64,000 nt of DNA from Prorocentrum cordatum (lineage: Eukaryota > Sar > Dinophyceae > Prorocentrales > Prorocentraceae). Location: NCBI GenBank assembly GCA_963575745.1, contig CAUYUJ010018310.1, positions 115,001-179,000 of the forward strand, written 5' to 3'. Shown here piece after piece: positions 30,153 to 41,685 of the stretch. Positions within the stretch are counted from its first letter, which is position 1; each line of letters starts with the position of its first letter. The notes beneath the pieces were generated by a model that was given only the letters and a program-made list of their open reading frames with translations, was not told the DNA's origin and did no database searches. The position numbers and the translations under genes were made by a program.

Positions 30153-30363
30153 AGGTGCGCTCGCGTCATAGCTGACATCCTACCCTTCCCTCCCATCCCA
30201 TGGCGTAGATCGCCTCTCTACTCGCACAGTCGGATGTCGAGCAGCGCAATGATCCCGAAAGGGTACGCGATGCATTGTAGAGCACGGCGTGGCATGGCGT
30301 AGAAGAGCACCGAAAAGCGTAGGATCAACCTAGCATTGCATTGCATGCCGTGGCATGGCACGG

Positions 30364-30560
30364 GAAATGACGCCAGCGTTGCAGCGGGAACGCGAGTCGG
30401 AACGAACGGAAGCGCGGAAATGAGGCCAGCGCTGCAGCGGGAGCACGATTCGGAACGAGCGGAAACACGGAAATGAGGCCAGCGCTGCAGCGGGAGCACG
30501 ATTCGGAACGAGCGGGGCCCGAAAATGAGGCCGGCGCCTCAGCGACAGCAGCATTTTGGA
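30364..30560 (+). repeat. 53-bp tandem repeat, ~3.5 copies
   Basis: Units start at 30364, 30417, 30470 and 30522 with GAAATGAGGCCAGCGCTGCA, then GCGGGAGCACGATTCGGAAC. Copies two and three are nearly identical; copy four is partial. Confidence 0.92.
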
Positions 30561-30945
30561 AACAAATGCAAGCGAACACCCAACTCCGGGGAATCTTGTA
30601 TGTAAAAAAACAGTATGCGGGGGGGCTGATACTTTCAAACCGTCATCAGTGGAAGAGGGAGAGTAGTATTCATATTGAGTAATCGTGAAGGGGGAAAGGG
30701 GGAGGAACCGTGTCCTGTCCATCCCGCCTCCCGCCCTGATTGCCCCCCCTCCCCCTTCGGCTGCCATGCCGTTCGAGCGAGAGGCTCGCTCTCCGGGCCA
30801 GGCCCGCGCGGCGAGGCCGCCTGGCAGTGTGCCGGAGAGGCGTGGAGAGGCGAGGGGGCGCAAGCACAAAACGTCGGCACGCGGAGCGGCACGGCGCGGC
30901 GCGGAGCGTCGCTGGAAGTCAAAGTGGAGCAGACTTGAGCAGGAC
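30560..30945. other. No recognised gene
   Basis: GC-rich mixed sequence with overlapping frames on both strands and no domain or repeat boundary seen. Confidence 0.4.
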
Positions 30946-30949
30946 AGAG

Positions 30950-31085
30950 GCGGTTTGTCGAGGAGCCTTGGGGGACTGGGGGGCAGGGGGGACGGAGGTG
31001 GACAGGGAGGGGGAGAGGGGAGTGGAGGAGGAGGCAGCGGAGGCAGAGGGGGGGGGGAACAAGGAGGGCGAGGAGGGTGGAGATT
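30950..31085 (+). repeat. Purine-rich tract
   Basis: GGGGGA/GGAGG-rich, immediately followed by a pyrimidine tract. Confidence 0.8.
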
Positions 31086-31575
31086 CCCCCTCATCCTCCT
31101 TACCCTCAGTCCCCTCCTCGTGCTCTCCCCCCTCCTCCCCTCCTCCATGTCCCCCCTCCTCCGGTCTCACCCTCCTTTCTTCATCTTCCTTCTCCCCTCG
31201 CTCCTTCCCCTCTTCCGCTCGCCCTCCCCTCCCCTCCCCTCCCCCCCTCCCCTCCCCTCCCCTCCCCTCCCTCCTCCTCCTCCTTCTTTTCCCTTCATTC
31301 CCTCGTCAGCCTCTCCCTCCCCCTCCCACCTGCTGCCGTCTCCCTCCTCTCCGCTTCCTGCGTGCCCCCTCCTCCTTATTCCCCTAGCTACCTCGTACTC
31401 ATTTCGCGGCTGTCCAGTGGCTGCCTCGTGACCAGCCTGATGACCCAGTGACCCGTGTGCCTGCCTCCTCTCATCCCCCTCCCCCCTCCCCCTCCCCTCC
31501 TCGTCCTCTGGCCCATTCCCCGTCCGCCCCTCCCCCGTCCTCTCTTCCGTCCGTTTCCCGTCCCCCTCTGTGAAG
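31086..31575 (+). repeat. Pyrimidine-rich tract
   Basis: CCCCTCC/CTCC-rich, including (CCCCT)n near 31223-31270. Interrupted by mixed sequence around 31380-31450. With 30950-31085 it forms an abrupt purine-to-pyrimidine switch. Confidence 0.85.
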
Positions 31576-31692
31576 CGAAGCTTCGCAGGGTACTTTTCCT
31601 CGTCTCTCTGGATGCACCTCGGGCAGCTCTCGTTTTCCTCTTGGCGCTCCGTATCCTTCAGCGCCACAAGCGCACGCACGCACCTGCACGAT

Positions 31693-31718
31693 GAGATGAG
31701 AGAGAGAGAGAGAGAGGG
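31693..31718 (+). repeat. (GA)n microsatellite
   Basis: About 13 GA dinucleotides. Confidence 0.95.
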
Positions 31719-31719
31719 A

Positions 31720-32015
31720 GCGGATGGTATTGGGCTCAATCGAATGGTGGTTGCAAGTGAGGGAGAACGGCGGGGCCTCTAGGGCCTGGGACTCCTGCGG
31801 TCCCGCAATGAGGGCCTGCAGCCAAATGGCTATGGATGGAGCGAATCTGTAAACGAATGAAATCGCCAAAGGTCGATTCAAACCCTCCCCCCCTCCCCAA
31901 GGGACTCCTCCTTCACCGAGACGCCGTCGGCAAACCGAGGAGCAGCCCAAACTGAGGAAAAGACAAAGCCGAAGCAATATCTTGAGCAATCTGAGGAATC
32001 ATTGAGGTTCGGCGA
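31720..32015. other. No recognised gene
   Basis: Unique mixed sequence. No open frame or repeat that I can support. Confidence 0.4.
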
Positions 32016-32017
32016 AG

Positions 32018-32164
32018 GCATCTATACACCACCACCGTGTCAGGCCAGGGCCATCTTGAGCCACAGGATGGTGTTTAGACCCTCCTGGCCTCGGCCAGGA
32101 GGGCGTATATACCATGCCAGGGCCAGGATGGCCCTGGCCTGGCACGGTGGCGGTGTACAGATGC
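32018..32164. mobile_element. Foldback (MITE-like) element, 147 bp
   Basis: The left arm GCATCTATACACCACCACCG and right arm ending CGGTGGCGGTGTACAGATGC are inverted copies. Pairing continues inward through CAGGCCAGGGCCATC to a central CCTCCTGGCCTCGGCCAGGA palindrome. Shares its central motif and arm words with 49453-49617. Confidence 0.75.
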
Positions 32165-32324
32165 GTTCTGCGTATGAGGAGCCCCCGCCATCTCCTCCCT
32201 TCGCCACGACGGCGCCGCCGCGGCGCTCGCTGGGACATGTCCGCGGCGCGCCGCCGCCGAGCGGTGATCATGGGTAACGTGTCGCTCGTCTACCCTGCGA
32301 GGCGGGGATATATCAATGTCTTCC

Positions 32325-32380
32325 ATTTCCACCGCCCGTGGAACTGACGTTCTGGGACCCCAGCGGGCGGTGGAACTGGA
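32325..32380. repeat. Hairpin TCCACCGCCCG...CGGGCGGTGGA
   Basis: An 11-bp inverted repeat around a 23-nt loop, with a further inverted CCACC near 32450 (AGGCGGTGGT). No gene is seen nearby. Confidence 0.6.
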
Positions 32381-32642
32381 TTTGTTTGGGCCCCGCGGGG
32401 CCCGCACGCATGCATCTCCGCCTGTCGAGGTCTCCGAACATCGATCCCCCAGGCGGTGGTCCTGTATGAATCCCCGCCTCGTCTACCCTCCCATCCCTCT
32501 CCGCCGCCCACCGCCGCCCCCTCGCCGCACACTCGCTGCTCTCCGCCCTCGCGGCCGCTGAAGTGCAGCCGCGCGGCCCTGCGACGCCGCGCCCCAGACA
32601 GCGGCGCGCCCGCACGCCGCCGCACGGCGCGTGCGCGCGCGC

Positions 32643-32796
32643 CATGGACGGGGGGCCAGCGGGCGCCGCTGCGCGCGGTGAGACGCGTCCGTCCTCGGAG
32701 GTGGGCTCGGGCAGCGAGGACGAGGGGCTCTGGATCTGCAGGCCCGGCCACTTCTCGCGAGGGATTTGGGCGAGAGGAGTGAGGAGTGAGGAGTGA
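32643..32796 (+). other. Possible short coding segment
   Basis: From the ATG at 32643 the frame reads MDGGPAGAAARGETRPSSEV, then an acidic SEDEG stretch. It runs into 7-bp repeats (GAGGAGT). No family is recognised. The overlapping minus strand is also open, so support is weak. Confidence 0.2.
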
Positions 32797-33158
32797 GGAG
32801 TGAGGAGCGAGGAGCGAGGATCGAGGAGCGAGGATTGAGGATTGAGGATTGAGGATTGAGGAGGAGGAGGAGGAGGAGGAGGAGGAGGAGGAGGAGGTCG
32901 AAGAGGAGAAAAATGAGGAGAAGGAGGAGGAGGAGGGGTGGAGGAGGAGGAGGAGGAGGAGGAGGGGACGCATCAGGAATACGATGATGAATACGATGAG
33001 GAGGAGGATGATGAGGAGGAGGAGGAGGAGGTGGAGGAGGAGGAGGAGGAAGGGGAGGAAGGAGGAGGAGGAGGAGGAGGAGGAGGAGGAGGAGGGGGAG
33101 GAGGAGGAGGAGGAGGAGGAGGAGGAGGAGGAGGAGGAGGAGGAGGAGGTGGAGGTGC
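32776..33158 (+). repeat. GAGGAGT repeats then GGA polypurine tract
   Basis: 7-bp GAGGAGT/GAGGATT repeats at 32776-32860, then GGA/GAG triplets to about 33158 with a short ATACGATGAT interruption near 32980. Confidence 0.92.
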
Positions 33159-33199
33159 GAGCAGCCTGTGGCGCGACCGAATGATGGAAGCGCCTGGCC

Positions 33200-34050
33200 C
33201 AGAAGAGGGAGGCCTCACAGCGCCACGTCCAGTGGCGGGTTCGGCCCTTCCTCGCGGTATCGGGGGCATGGACGCGGCCGACAGGCGAGGGACGTGTAGA
33301 GGCGCTCATCGAAGCCGAACACCAGGCCCCAGCGACTCCAGCATGCCCAGGGCGACGTCCATGGGCTGCGCCGAGGGGTCATCCGCATCGAAGCGAATGG
33401 AGGTGAAGCTCTTCACGACCGTGACGACGGCCACTCCCATGCCCAGCATCGGCCCGCTGCAGAAGCGCGCGCGCGTGTTGGGGGCGAAGGTGGGCGGGTT
33501 CAGGCCCGTGCCACTGCGGCCAGGCAGCACCATGAGGCCGTCCGCCCATTCGCCGTTCAGCTCCTCCTCAGGCTCGCGCCCAGCGTCAGCGGGTCGGGCC
33601 GCGCGACATCAGCGAGAGGCAGGCCCACAGGGGCAGGCTGCTCGCCTCCCCGCCGCCGCGGCCTGTGACCGCCCCCCGCGCCGTCCTCCATCTCGTGGTC
33701 ATCGACCTCCTCGCCGCCGTCGGCGCGCGCCTCCACAGCCGCAGCAACGCCGCGTCCCAGCCTAGAAGCACCGCCCCCCGCCCCGCCGCGCCCACGCCGA
33801 CTCCGCCGAGGGCGGCCCGCGCCGGGAATGGGGGCAGGCGGCGCGTCCGCCTCCTTCGGCTCGGGCCGCTCCGCCGCGGGGCCGACCATGCCGGCCACGG
33901 CGGGGCAGCCCCTCCGCCGCGCAGCAGGCGGGTCCCCGATGGAGACCTTTCCGTCGCGAGCCCAGAGGCGGCATGGGCCGCGAGGAGAGCTCCGCGGGCG
34001 GCCTCGACGGCGCCGCCGAGCTCCGCGCTCGGCTGCGCACCAGGCATCGG
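33200..34050 (-). pseudogene. Minus-strand coding remnant, unassigned
   Basis: Read on the minus strand, 33308-33610 gives a protein-like segment: ELNGEWADGLMVLPGRSGTG, then NPPTFAPNTRARFCSGPMLG and VTVVKSFTSIRFDADDP. The sense sequence then continues, one base shifted, as GLVFGFDERLYTSLACRPRP down to a stop near 33220. Upstream, 33650-33800 has an acidic GEEVDDHEMEDG segment in another frame. This pattern suggests a real gene that is frameshifted or split by introns. I do not recognise the family. Confidence 0.35.
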
Positions 34051-34105
34051 CGCGGCGGCGGCGACCCGAGGGGTGCCTGCTACGCTGCGCTTGAGCGAAA
34101 AAGTA

Positions 34106-34250
34106 CCGAGGAGGAGGAGGAGGAGGAGGAGGAGGAGGAGGAGGAGGAGGAGGAGGAGGAGGAGGAGGAGGAGGAGGGGGAGGGGGAGGGGGAGGAGGGG
34201 GAGGGGGAAGGGGGGAGGGGGAGGGGAGGGCAGGAGGAGGGGCAGGAGGC
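34106..34250 (+). repeat. GAG/GGGGGA polypurine tract
   Basis: About 25 GAG triplets, then GGGGGA-type repeats. Confidence 0.95.
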
Positions 34251-34489
34251 TGGCGGCTGTTGGCTCTTTGGTCGTGGCGCTCGTGTCTTACACCGTCGTT
34301 GCGCCCTCCGAGAAGCTCAGGGGGCCGGCCTGCGCCAGTAGACCTGACCTCTGTGGTCTCAGGAGGAGCAACAGGGGGAAAGGGTGGAGAAGGAGAGGGA
34401 GGGGGAGGAGGAGCAGGGTTAGAAGAGGAGGGGGACGAGGAAGAGGAGGCGGATGATGAGACGGAGCTTGACCTACTTCACGTTTCAGC

Positions 34490-34876
34490 CTATGTGATGT
34501 TTGCCACCGTGGACTCCAAACAATAGACAGTTGCATTCTCGATGTGCGGTCTTATGTGGTGCAATGTGCGGGATGCAGCCAATCTTGAAGATGTTGATGT
34601 CGTCGTGTCGTCGGGTCCAGAGCTCGAACACTGATCACATCCGTCACCCGCGGCTTGTTGGCAACATCCGACAGTGGCAGCGACGCGAATGCCCTTGTCA
34701 GGCAGATTCATGACCCAAGTGTGGAGACCACCGTCCTTACCCGTCGACACAGCAATGGTGACTCCGAGGGAATACGACGAAGTCGCGGCTTGGCTCGCGC
34801 ACCTCGCCATGGAAAGGTAGAGGTTTTGTTGCCCAATATGTCTAGCAAACGCCACCTGATCCTGGGAAGGCGAGCA
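34490..34876 (-). other. Minus-strand open frame, possible WD-repeat-like fragment
   Basis: Open from just after a stop at 34877-34879, with no ATG near its start. It includes SYSLGVTIAVSTGKDGGLHT followed by W, reminiscent of the GKDG-x-W end of a WD40 blade, then NLPDKGIRVAATVGCCQQ. Only one blade-like segment is visible, so the family call is tentative. It could be an exon or a decayed retrocopy. Confidence 0.3.
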
Positions 34877-35169
34877 TCACCATGCAGGCCAGGGGTTGGA
34901 GATGTTGGTCAGCGGGGGATCATGTGTGCCTCATCTTCCGTAGTTGTCGGATGCTGCACAATATTTTGGGCGTCTTGATTTACGAGCCTTGGCATGCACA
35001 GGGCATCTGCTTGTCTGGTGATCTTATTTTGTTTAAGTTCTAAGCGATCGCGGATGAGATGGGAACGAAGCGGGAGACTGAAGCGCTACGTGCAGCCGTT
35101 TGGTCTTACATTTAAACGGTGGGAAGAAAATGACAGAGGGGGGAACGTGGGAACGCGGATCAGGCAGAG

Positions 35170-35315
35170 AGGAGGGAGGAGGAGGAGGAGGAGAAGGAGG
35201 ATTAGGAGGAGGATTGGGAGGGGGAGGATGAGGAGGAGGAGGAGGAGGAGAAGGAGAAGGGAGGATTAGGAGGAGGAGGAGGACTAGGAGGAGGAGGAGG
35301 AGGAGGAATTGGAAG
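35170..35315 (+). repeat. GGA/AGG polypurine tract
   Basis: GGA triplets with GGATTAGGAGGA variants. Confidence 0.92.
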
Positions 35316-35337
35316 AGCAGACCCCCCCCCAGCCGTG

Positions 35338-35440
35338 TAGTTTCTGTAAGCTTTGGGGGACGAATGTGCGCAGCGTTGAGGCGAGACATGTGCAGCTCTC
35401 CATCCGTGTAGTTGGTGTAATTCAAAAGCGAAGATGCGTA
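35338..35440 (-). repeat. Single R2-family repeat copy
   Basis: GACGAATGTGCGCAGCGTTGAGGCGAGACATG...CTCCATCCGTGTAGTTGGTGTAA matches the R2 repeats at 12130-12440. Again it lies directly beside a GGA tract and a GAT array. Confidence 0.65.
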
Positions 35441-35444
35441 GTTC

Positions 35445-36447
35445 GAGGGTCATGATGATGGTGATGACGACGACGGCGAGGATGAGGGGGAGGTTCAGAT
35501 GAGGATGTTTATGGTGATTGTGACGACGACGACGTTGATGGTGTTGTTGATGACGATGACGATGATGATGACGACGATGATACTGATGATAATGATGATG
35601 ATGCTGTTGTTGTTGTGCTTGTTGTTGGTGATGATTATTGCAGTGGTGGTGGTGATGGTGTGATGTGATGGTGCCAGCTATGATGACAATGATGCTGTTG
35701 ATGATGGTGATGATGACAAGTATGATGGTGGTGGTGGTGATGCTGCTGCTGCTGATGAGGATGCTGATTGTGATGATGATGGTGACGATGCTGACGAAGA
35801 TGATCATGATACTGATGATGTCGATTATGCTGATGATCATGATGATGTGGATGCTGATGATGATGCTGATTAAGAAGATGAACACGACGACGATGACGAC
35901 GATGATGATGACGACGATGACGATGACTATGACGTTGGCGTTGCCGTTGACCATTGCAGTAACGAGGACGATGACGACGACGTGGACCACGATGACGATG
36001 ATGATGATGATGCTGATGACGATACCGATGACGATGACGATGCCGACGACGAGATGCTGATGATGATGATGATGGTGGTTGTGATGATGATGCTGAGGTT
36101 GTTGACGATGATGGCGGTTATGCTGATGATGATGATGACGGCGTTGATGATGTTGATGATGATGATGATGATGATGCTGATGATGATGATGATGATGATG
36201 TCGATGATGGTATTGATGGTGATGATGATGAAGAATGTGGTGGTGTTAGTGCTGATGCTGACTGTGGTGATGGTGAATACGATGATGATGGTGAGGGTGA
36301 TGATGATGATGATGGTGCTGATGATGCTGATCATCATGATGATGCTGATGTTGATGCTGATGATGGTGATGATGAGGATGGTGATGACGATGTTGCTGAT
36401 CAGGATGATGATGATGCTGATGCTGATGATGATTATGATTATGATGA

Positions 36448-36481
<34 letters not shown>

Positions 36482-36624
36482 GGTGGTGGGTGTGGTGGTT
36501 GTGGTGATGATGATGATGGTGATGATGATGGTGATGATGTGGATGATGATGATGCTGATGATGATGATGGTGGTGGTGGTGATGATGATGATGATGCTGA
36601 TGATGATGATGATGGTGGTGGTGG

Positions 36625-36656
<32 letters not shown>

Positions 36657-36735
36657 GGGTGGTGGTGATGATGATGATTATGGTTATGATGATGGTGATG
36701 ATGATGATGATGATGATGATGGTGATGATCATGAG
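35445..36735 (+). repeat. GAT-type triplet array, block 1
   Basis: (GAT/GCT/GAC)n, mostly GATGATGATGCT. Open in all phases as Asp/Ala, Met/Leu or Ile/Ser/His runs on one strand or the other. Not interpreted as coding. Confidence 0.95.
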
Positions 36736-37170
36736 GGACGGCGTGCAGCAAGGGCATGCCGAGGGCTCGCGCGCTTGCTTGACAGCAAGTGCAACTGGTG
36801 CGTGCCTGGCATCCGCTGGAACCCTCCCTGACCTCCAGCGGATGGTATAACTTGCTTCTGGCGCTTCCCTCAGTGTCCACATCTGGGGGAACTTCTTGGG
36901 CCTGGGTACCATCACACATGGGTTCTGGGTGGCAACATGCCAACGGGCAAGGGATGACCCAGGATGCTTGCAGCTGGCGGCGACGTTTCGGATGAGCTGC
37001 TAGCTTCTCCCTCGTATTTCTTCTCCTTCTCCTTCTTCTCCTTTTCTCTTCGCCCCTTTTCTCCTCCCCTCTTCCCTTCCCCTTAGACTCCTCATTCCCG
37101 ACCCTTTCCTCGCCTGTCGCCTGCCCATCCTGCTCCCCCAACCTCATATAGTGGGGAGGGGGAGCGATTT
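36736..37170. other. Unique spacer with a hairpin, no recognised gene
   Basis: Contains CCGCTGGAACCCTCCCTGACCTCCAGCGG (36821-36849), a 9-bp stem written here as two arms, and a TTCTCC-rich stretch at 37015-37090. Shares the words GGCATC and GCAAGGGATG with itself, but no gene is supported. Confidence 0.4.
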
Positions 37171-37175
37171 GTCCA

Positions 37176-37310
37176 CCGCCAGATATGTCCACATCCACCG
37201 CTTCGGAGTCGCGCCCTGAGATCTCGAGGATCGGTGGATATCCAGATCCACCGCTCTCCGAGCCCTCGGAACATGACCCGGCGGCAGTGGATATGGTCAA
37301 ATTCTGGCGG
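37176..37310. mobile_element. Foldback-like element, 135 bp
   Basis: The left arm CCGCCAGATATGTCCACATC and right arm ending ATGGTCAAATTCTGGCGG are imperfect inverted copies (about 28 bp). An inner pair CGGTGGATATCCAGATCCACCG lies at 37231-37252. No coding. Confidence 0.5.
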
Positions 37311-37479
37311 CACAATCTGTGGTCTGGCTTCCGAGGTCTTCGGTTTCCTATAGCATCCGGGCATTTGAAGGGAACGGTCTCAGGCCCCTCCCGTGCCTTA
37401 CCGAAACTCCGCTCGCCCAGGCGGGGTGGAGGGCTTCTCTTCGCCTGCGGCCTTGTGTGGTTCATCAGGATATGCACGC

Positions 37480-37588
37480 AGGAGGGGGAAGGAGGAGAAG
37501 GATTAAGAGGAGTAGGAGGAGGAGGAGGACGAGGAGGAGGAGGAGGAGGAGGAGGAGGAGGAGCACGAGGAGGGAGAGGAAGAGGATG
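37480..37588 (+). repeat. GGA polypurine tract
   Basis: GGA triplets with AGGAGTAGG and GGACGA variants. Confidence 0.9.
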
Positions 37589-37619
37589 ATGCAGCACAGT
37601 TGCTGCAATCACTGGCATC

Positions 37620-37975
37620 GTGATCTTGCGCGCCGCGTACCGTTCCGATTCAGCTCGCACTTCGACCGAACAGCGAGGGTGTTTTCTTGGTGGGAGGTGC
37701 TACGGAAGGGTGGAGTGGATTGGGAATTGCCATCCTGACTGTAGGCGGGACACCGACGTGGTCCAGCGAGACACCAGCGTGGTCAGCTGGGACGCCGACG
37801 TGGTTCAGCACCCCGCAGACGAGGAAGATGACGACGTCCTCACCAGCAGCAGCTCGTTCTTCTCCAGGATCTTGAGCGGCCAGGGCCTGGAGGACGGGTA
37901 CGGCGTCCACACTGGCAGCAGCTCGTTCTTCTCCAAGATCCTCAGCTCGGGGAACAACACAATTGCACGAGCACA
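37620..37975 (+). other. Open segment with internal direct repeat
   Basis: GACACCGACGTGGTCCAGCG-like words repeat three times at 37750-37808, and AGCAGCTCGTTCTTCTCCA at 37847 and again at 37918. The + frame reads ...TSSSSFFSRILSGQGLEDGY...SSSFFSKIL. Both strands are open. No family is recognised. Confidence 0.25.
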
Positions 37976-37980
37976 GACAC

Positions 37981-38113
37981 TTGGAGGTCCGCGCGGATTT
38001 CTTGGATCGGCGCTGGTGCCCCTCCCTCAGCGCGGAGCGCGCCAGGGGTGGCGCCTGCGGCGCCGCTTGGGGGGGGCCCAGCGCCAGTCCAAGAAATCCG
38101 CGCGGATCTCCAA
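37981..38113. mobile_element. Foldback (MITE-like) element with ~35-bp inverted arms
   Basis: The left arm TTGGAGGTCCGCGCGGATTT then CTTGGATCGGCGCTGG and the right arm CCAGTCCAAGAAATCCGCGC then GGATCTCCAA are near-perfect reverse complements. The 60-bp centre is GC-rich and non-coding. Confidence 0.8.
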
Positions 38114-38448
38114 AAGTGTATGTTTACCCTTCGGTTGTTGAAAATAGGTAACTTCTCACTTCCAGGATCGAATGGTACTCCCCTTTTCTTTTGTTTAGAG
38201 GTGGCGGGCGGAGATCCAATCTATTTTCAACGCCTTCCTATTTCGTATGCCGATCCACTTCATGTTTCGGTGGCAAATCATGGGCGCCGTGTGTACCCTC
38301 GTAATTCCATCTTCAGAGTGCACTCGTGTCGATCAGCGTCTGGCAATCGAGGAGGTGGCGCCGACGGAGCGCCAATTCGCGCCGCATCAGCGCCGAATTG
38401 TCGTCGATGGGCGTCGACGAGCGCCGATTCGCAAGAGCCAGCAAGATG

Positions 38449-38745
38449 GCCCGGGAGGCTCCGGGAGGCCAGCGAGCTGCCGCGCAATTGTTTTGTTCCA
38501 CGATCAGCGGGCAGGGCCCGCTCGACGGCGTGCCGGCGGCCGACCGCCGCGGCGCCGGCCCCGAGCGTGTGCCGGGCGGCGGTGTCGACGCGGGGGCCAC
38601 GCCCGCGGAGGCCCTGGCGCCGCCGCGGCCCGAGCCCCGCGCCAGCAGGCTGAGGCGCCTGGCGCGCTGCAGGGGCGTGCCGCTCTCGTGCCTGCTCGTC
38701 GGCAATCTCAACCGCGCGCCGGTGGTCGGAGGGAAGGAGAGGGGA
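38449..38745 (+). other. Possible coding segment, unassigned
   Basis: The + frame from the ATG at 38447 region reads MAREAPGGQRAAAQLFCSTI, then an Ala/Pro/Arg-rich stretch and CRGVPLSCLLVGNLNRAPVV before the triplet array. GC-rich codon use makes this ambiguous, and no domain is recognised. Confidence 0.2.
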
Positions 38746-38764
38746 GGAGGGGGAGGAGGGGCAG

Positions 38765-38865
38765 GGATGAGAATGGTGGTGGTGATGGCGGTGGTGGTGG
38801 TGGTGATGGTGATGGTGACCTGTTGGTGATGGTGATGGTGATGGTGATGGTGATGGTGATGATGG

Positions 38866-38903
<38 letters not shown>

Positions 38904-39065
38904 CTGATTTTGCTGATGATGCTGATTATGCTGATGACGCTGATTATGCTGATGATGCTGTCTTGCCGCTGATGATGATGATGATGATGATGTTGTTGGT
39001 CATAATGATGATGGTGACGATGATGATGATGCTGAGGATGACGACGTCGATAATGCTGAGGATGG

Positions 39066-39112
<47 letters not shown>

Positions 39113-39412
39113 GCGATGACGTTGATGATGGTGATGATGGTGATGATGGTGATGACGACGACGACGATGATGATGATGATGATGACGACGACGAATGACG
39201 ACGATGACGACGAAGATGATATTTTCGATAATGATGCTGATGCTGCTGCTGATGATGACGAGGAGGAGGAGGATGAGAAAGGCTGATGACGACGATGATA
39301 CTAATGATGCAAACGCTGATGCCGATTTCGATGATGGTGCTCATGCTGATGCCAATGCTGCTGCTGATGATTGTTGTGAGGTTGAGAATGATGGTGATGA
39401 TGATGATGCTGC

Positions 39413-39483
<71 letters not shown>

Positions 39484-39535
39484 CTGATTTTGCTGATGAT
39501 GCTGATTATGCTGATGATGATGATGATAGTGATGC

Positions 39536-39570
<35 letters not shown>

Positions 39571-39686
39571 CTGATGCTGCTGATGGTGATGATGATGGTG
39601 ATGATAAAGAAAAAGAAGGTGATGGTGAAGGTGATGGTGATGCTGATGCTACTGACACTGACAATGCTGATGATGAGGGTGATGAC

Positions 39687-39763
<77 letters not shown>

Positions 39764-39936
39764 CGACGATGATGATGATGATGATGATGATGACGACCAG
39801 GAGGAGGAGCAGGAGGAGGAGGACGGCTGACGATGATGAGGATGACGATGCTGATAGTGATGCTGAGGTTGATGCTCATGCTGGCGCTGCTGCTGATGCT
39901 GCTGCTGCTGATGACGATGACGACGAGGATGTTGAC

Positions 39937-39970
<34 letters not shown>

Positions 39971-40337
39971 CTGCTGCTGATGATGATGATGATGATGCTC
40001 ATGATGACGCTGCTGATGCGGATGCTGATGCTGCTGCCGATGCCGATGCTGCTATTGATGATGATGATGTTGACACGCTGGTACTGATGCTGATGATGCT
40101 GGTGATGATGCTGATGACGATTCCGATGATGAGTTTGCTGATGACGATGATGATGGTGATGATGCTGATCATGATGATGCTGACGGAGTCGGTGATGATA
40201 CTGCTGGTGATAATGATGATAGTGACGATGATAGTGATGATGGTGCTGAGGATGCCGACGACGACGATGCTGCTGATGATGGTGATGATGATGACGATGG
40301 TGGTGATATTTGTGATGATGATGACGACGATGACGGC

Positions 40338-40387
<50 letters not shown>

Positions 40388-40922
40388 CGACGGGTGACGA
40401 TGACGATGGCGACGATGATGTTATTGATACTGATGCTGATGCTGCTGCTGATGATGACAAGGATGAGGAGGATGAGGAAGACTGATGATGATGACGACGA
40501 TGCTGATAATGATGCTGATGCTGATGCCGATGTTGATGATGCTGCTGATGCTTATGCTGATGCTGATACTGTTGCTGCCGATGCTTCTGCTGATGGTGAT
40601 GATGATGATGCTGATGATGAGGATGATAGCGAAGATGCTGATAGTTGCGATGATAATGATGATGATGATGGTGGTGATGATGATGCTGATGCTGCTGATG
40701 ATTATGATTATGATGATGATGGTGATGGTGATACTGATGACGATGATGATGATGCTGACATTGGTAATGCTGTTGTTAAGGTGGATGATGATGATGATGA
40801 TGATGATGATTAACAGGAGAAGCAGGAGGAGGAGGAAGGCTGATGATGATGATTGATGCTGATACTAAGTATGACGATGATAATGTTGCTGCGATTGATG
40901 ATGATGATGATGATGATGATGC

Positions 40923-40955
<33 letters not shown>

Positions 40956-41240
40956 CGATGCTGCTGATAATGATGATGATTATGCTGCTGATGCGGATGC
41001 TGATGCTGCTGCCGATGCTGTTGCCGATGCTGCTGCTGATAATGTTGTCATCCTCACAATGGTGATGCTGATTACGATGACGATGATGATGCTGTTGATG
41101 ATGGTGATGATGATGATGATGATCACCATGATGACGTTGATGCTCATGATGATTGTGATGGTGGTGGTGACGATGATGATGATGACAGCCATGACGATGC
41201 TGATGTTGATGATGATGCTGATAGTGATAATGATAATGAT

Positions 41241-41275
<35 letters not shown>

Positions 41276-41528
41276 TGATGATGATGATGCTGCTGATGAT
41301 GATGATGATGATGATGATGATGCTGAATGTGATGATGATGTTGATGACGACGACGATGATGATGATGATGATGCTCACGATGACGATGACGATGATGATG
41401 ATGATGCTGGCGATGATGCTGATGATGACGATGCTGGCATGATGATGATGTTGGGGTGAAGGGGGAGGCGGTGGGGGGGGGGGAGGGGAGGGGAGGGGGG
41501 GGGACGGAGGAGGAGGAATGCTGATGAC

Positions 41529-41574
<46 letters not shown>

Positions 41575-41651
41575 GTGGTGATGATGATGATGATGATGAT
41601 GATGATGACGACACCGATGGTGCTACTTACGATGCTGTTGATGCTGCCGCC

Positions 41652-41685
<34 letters not shown>

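Noticed and set aside
30364-30560. A CRISPR-like array
   Set aside because: The 53-bp units are contiguous and similar along their whole length, without unique spacers. The context is eukaryotic.
31725-31745. Another SL relict (ATTGGGCTCAAT)
   Set aside because: Only the 3' half resembles the SL. The 5' CCGTAGCC part is absent.
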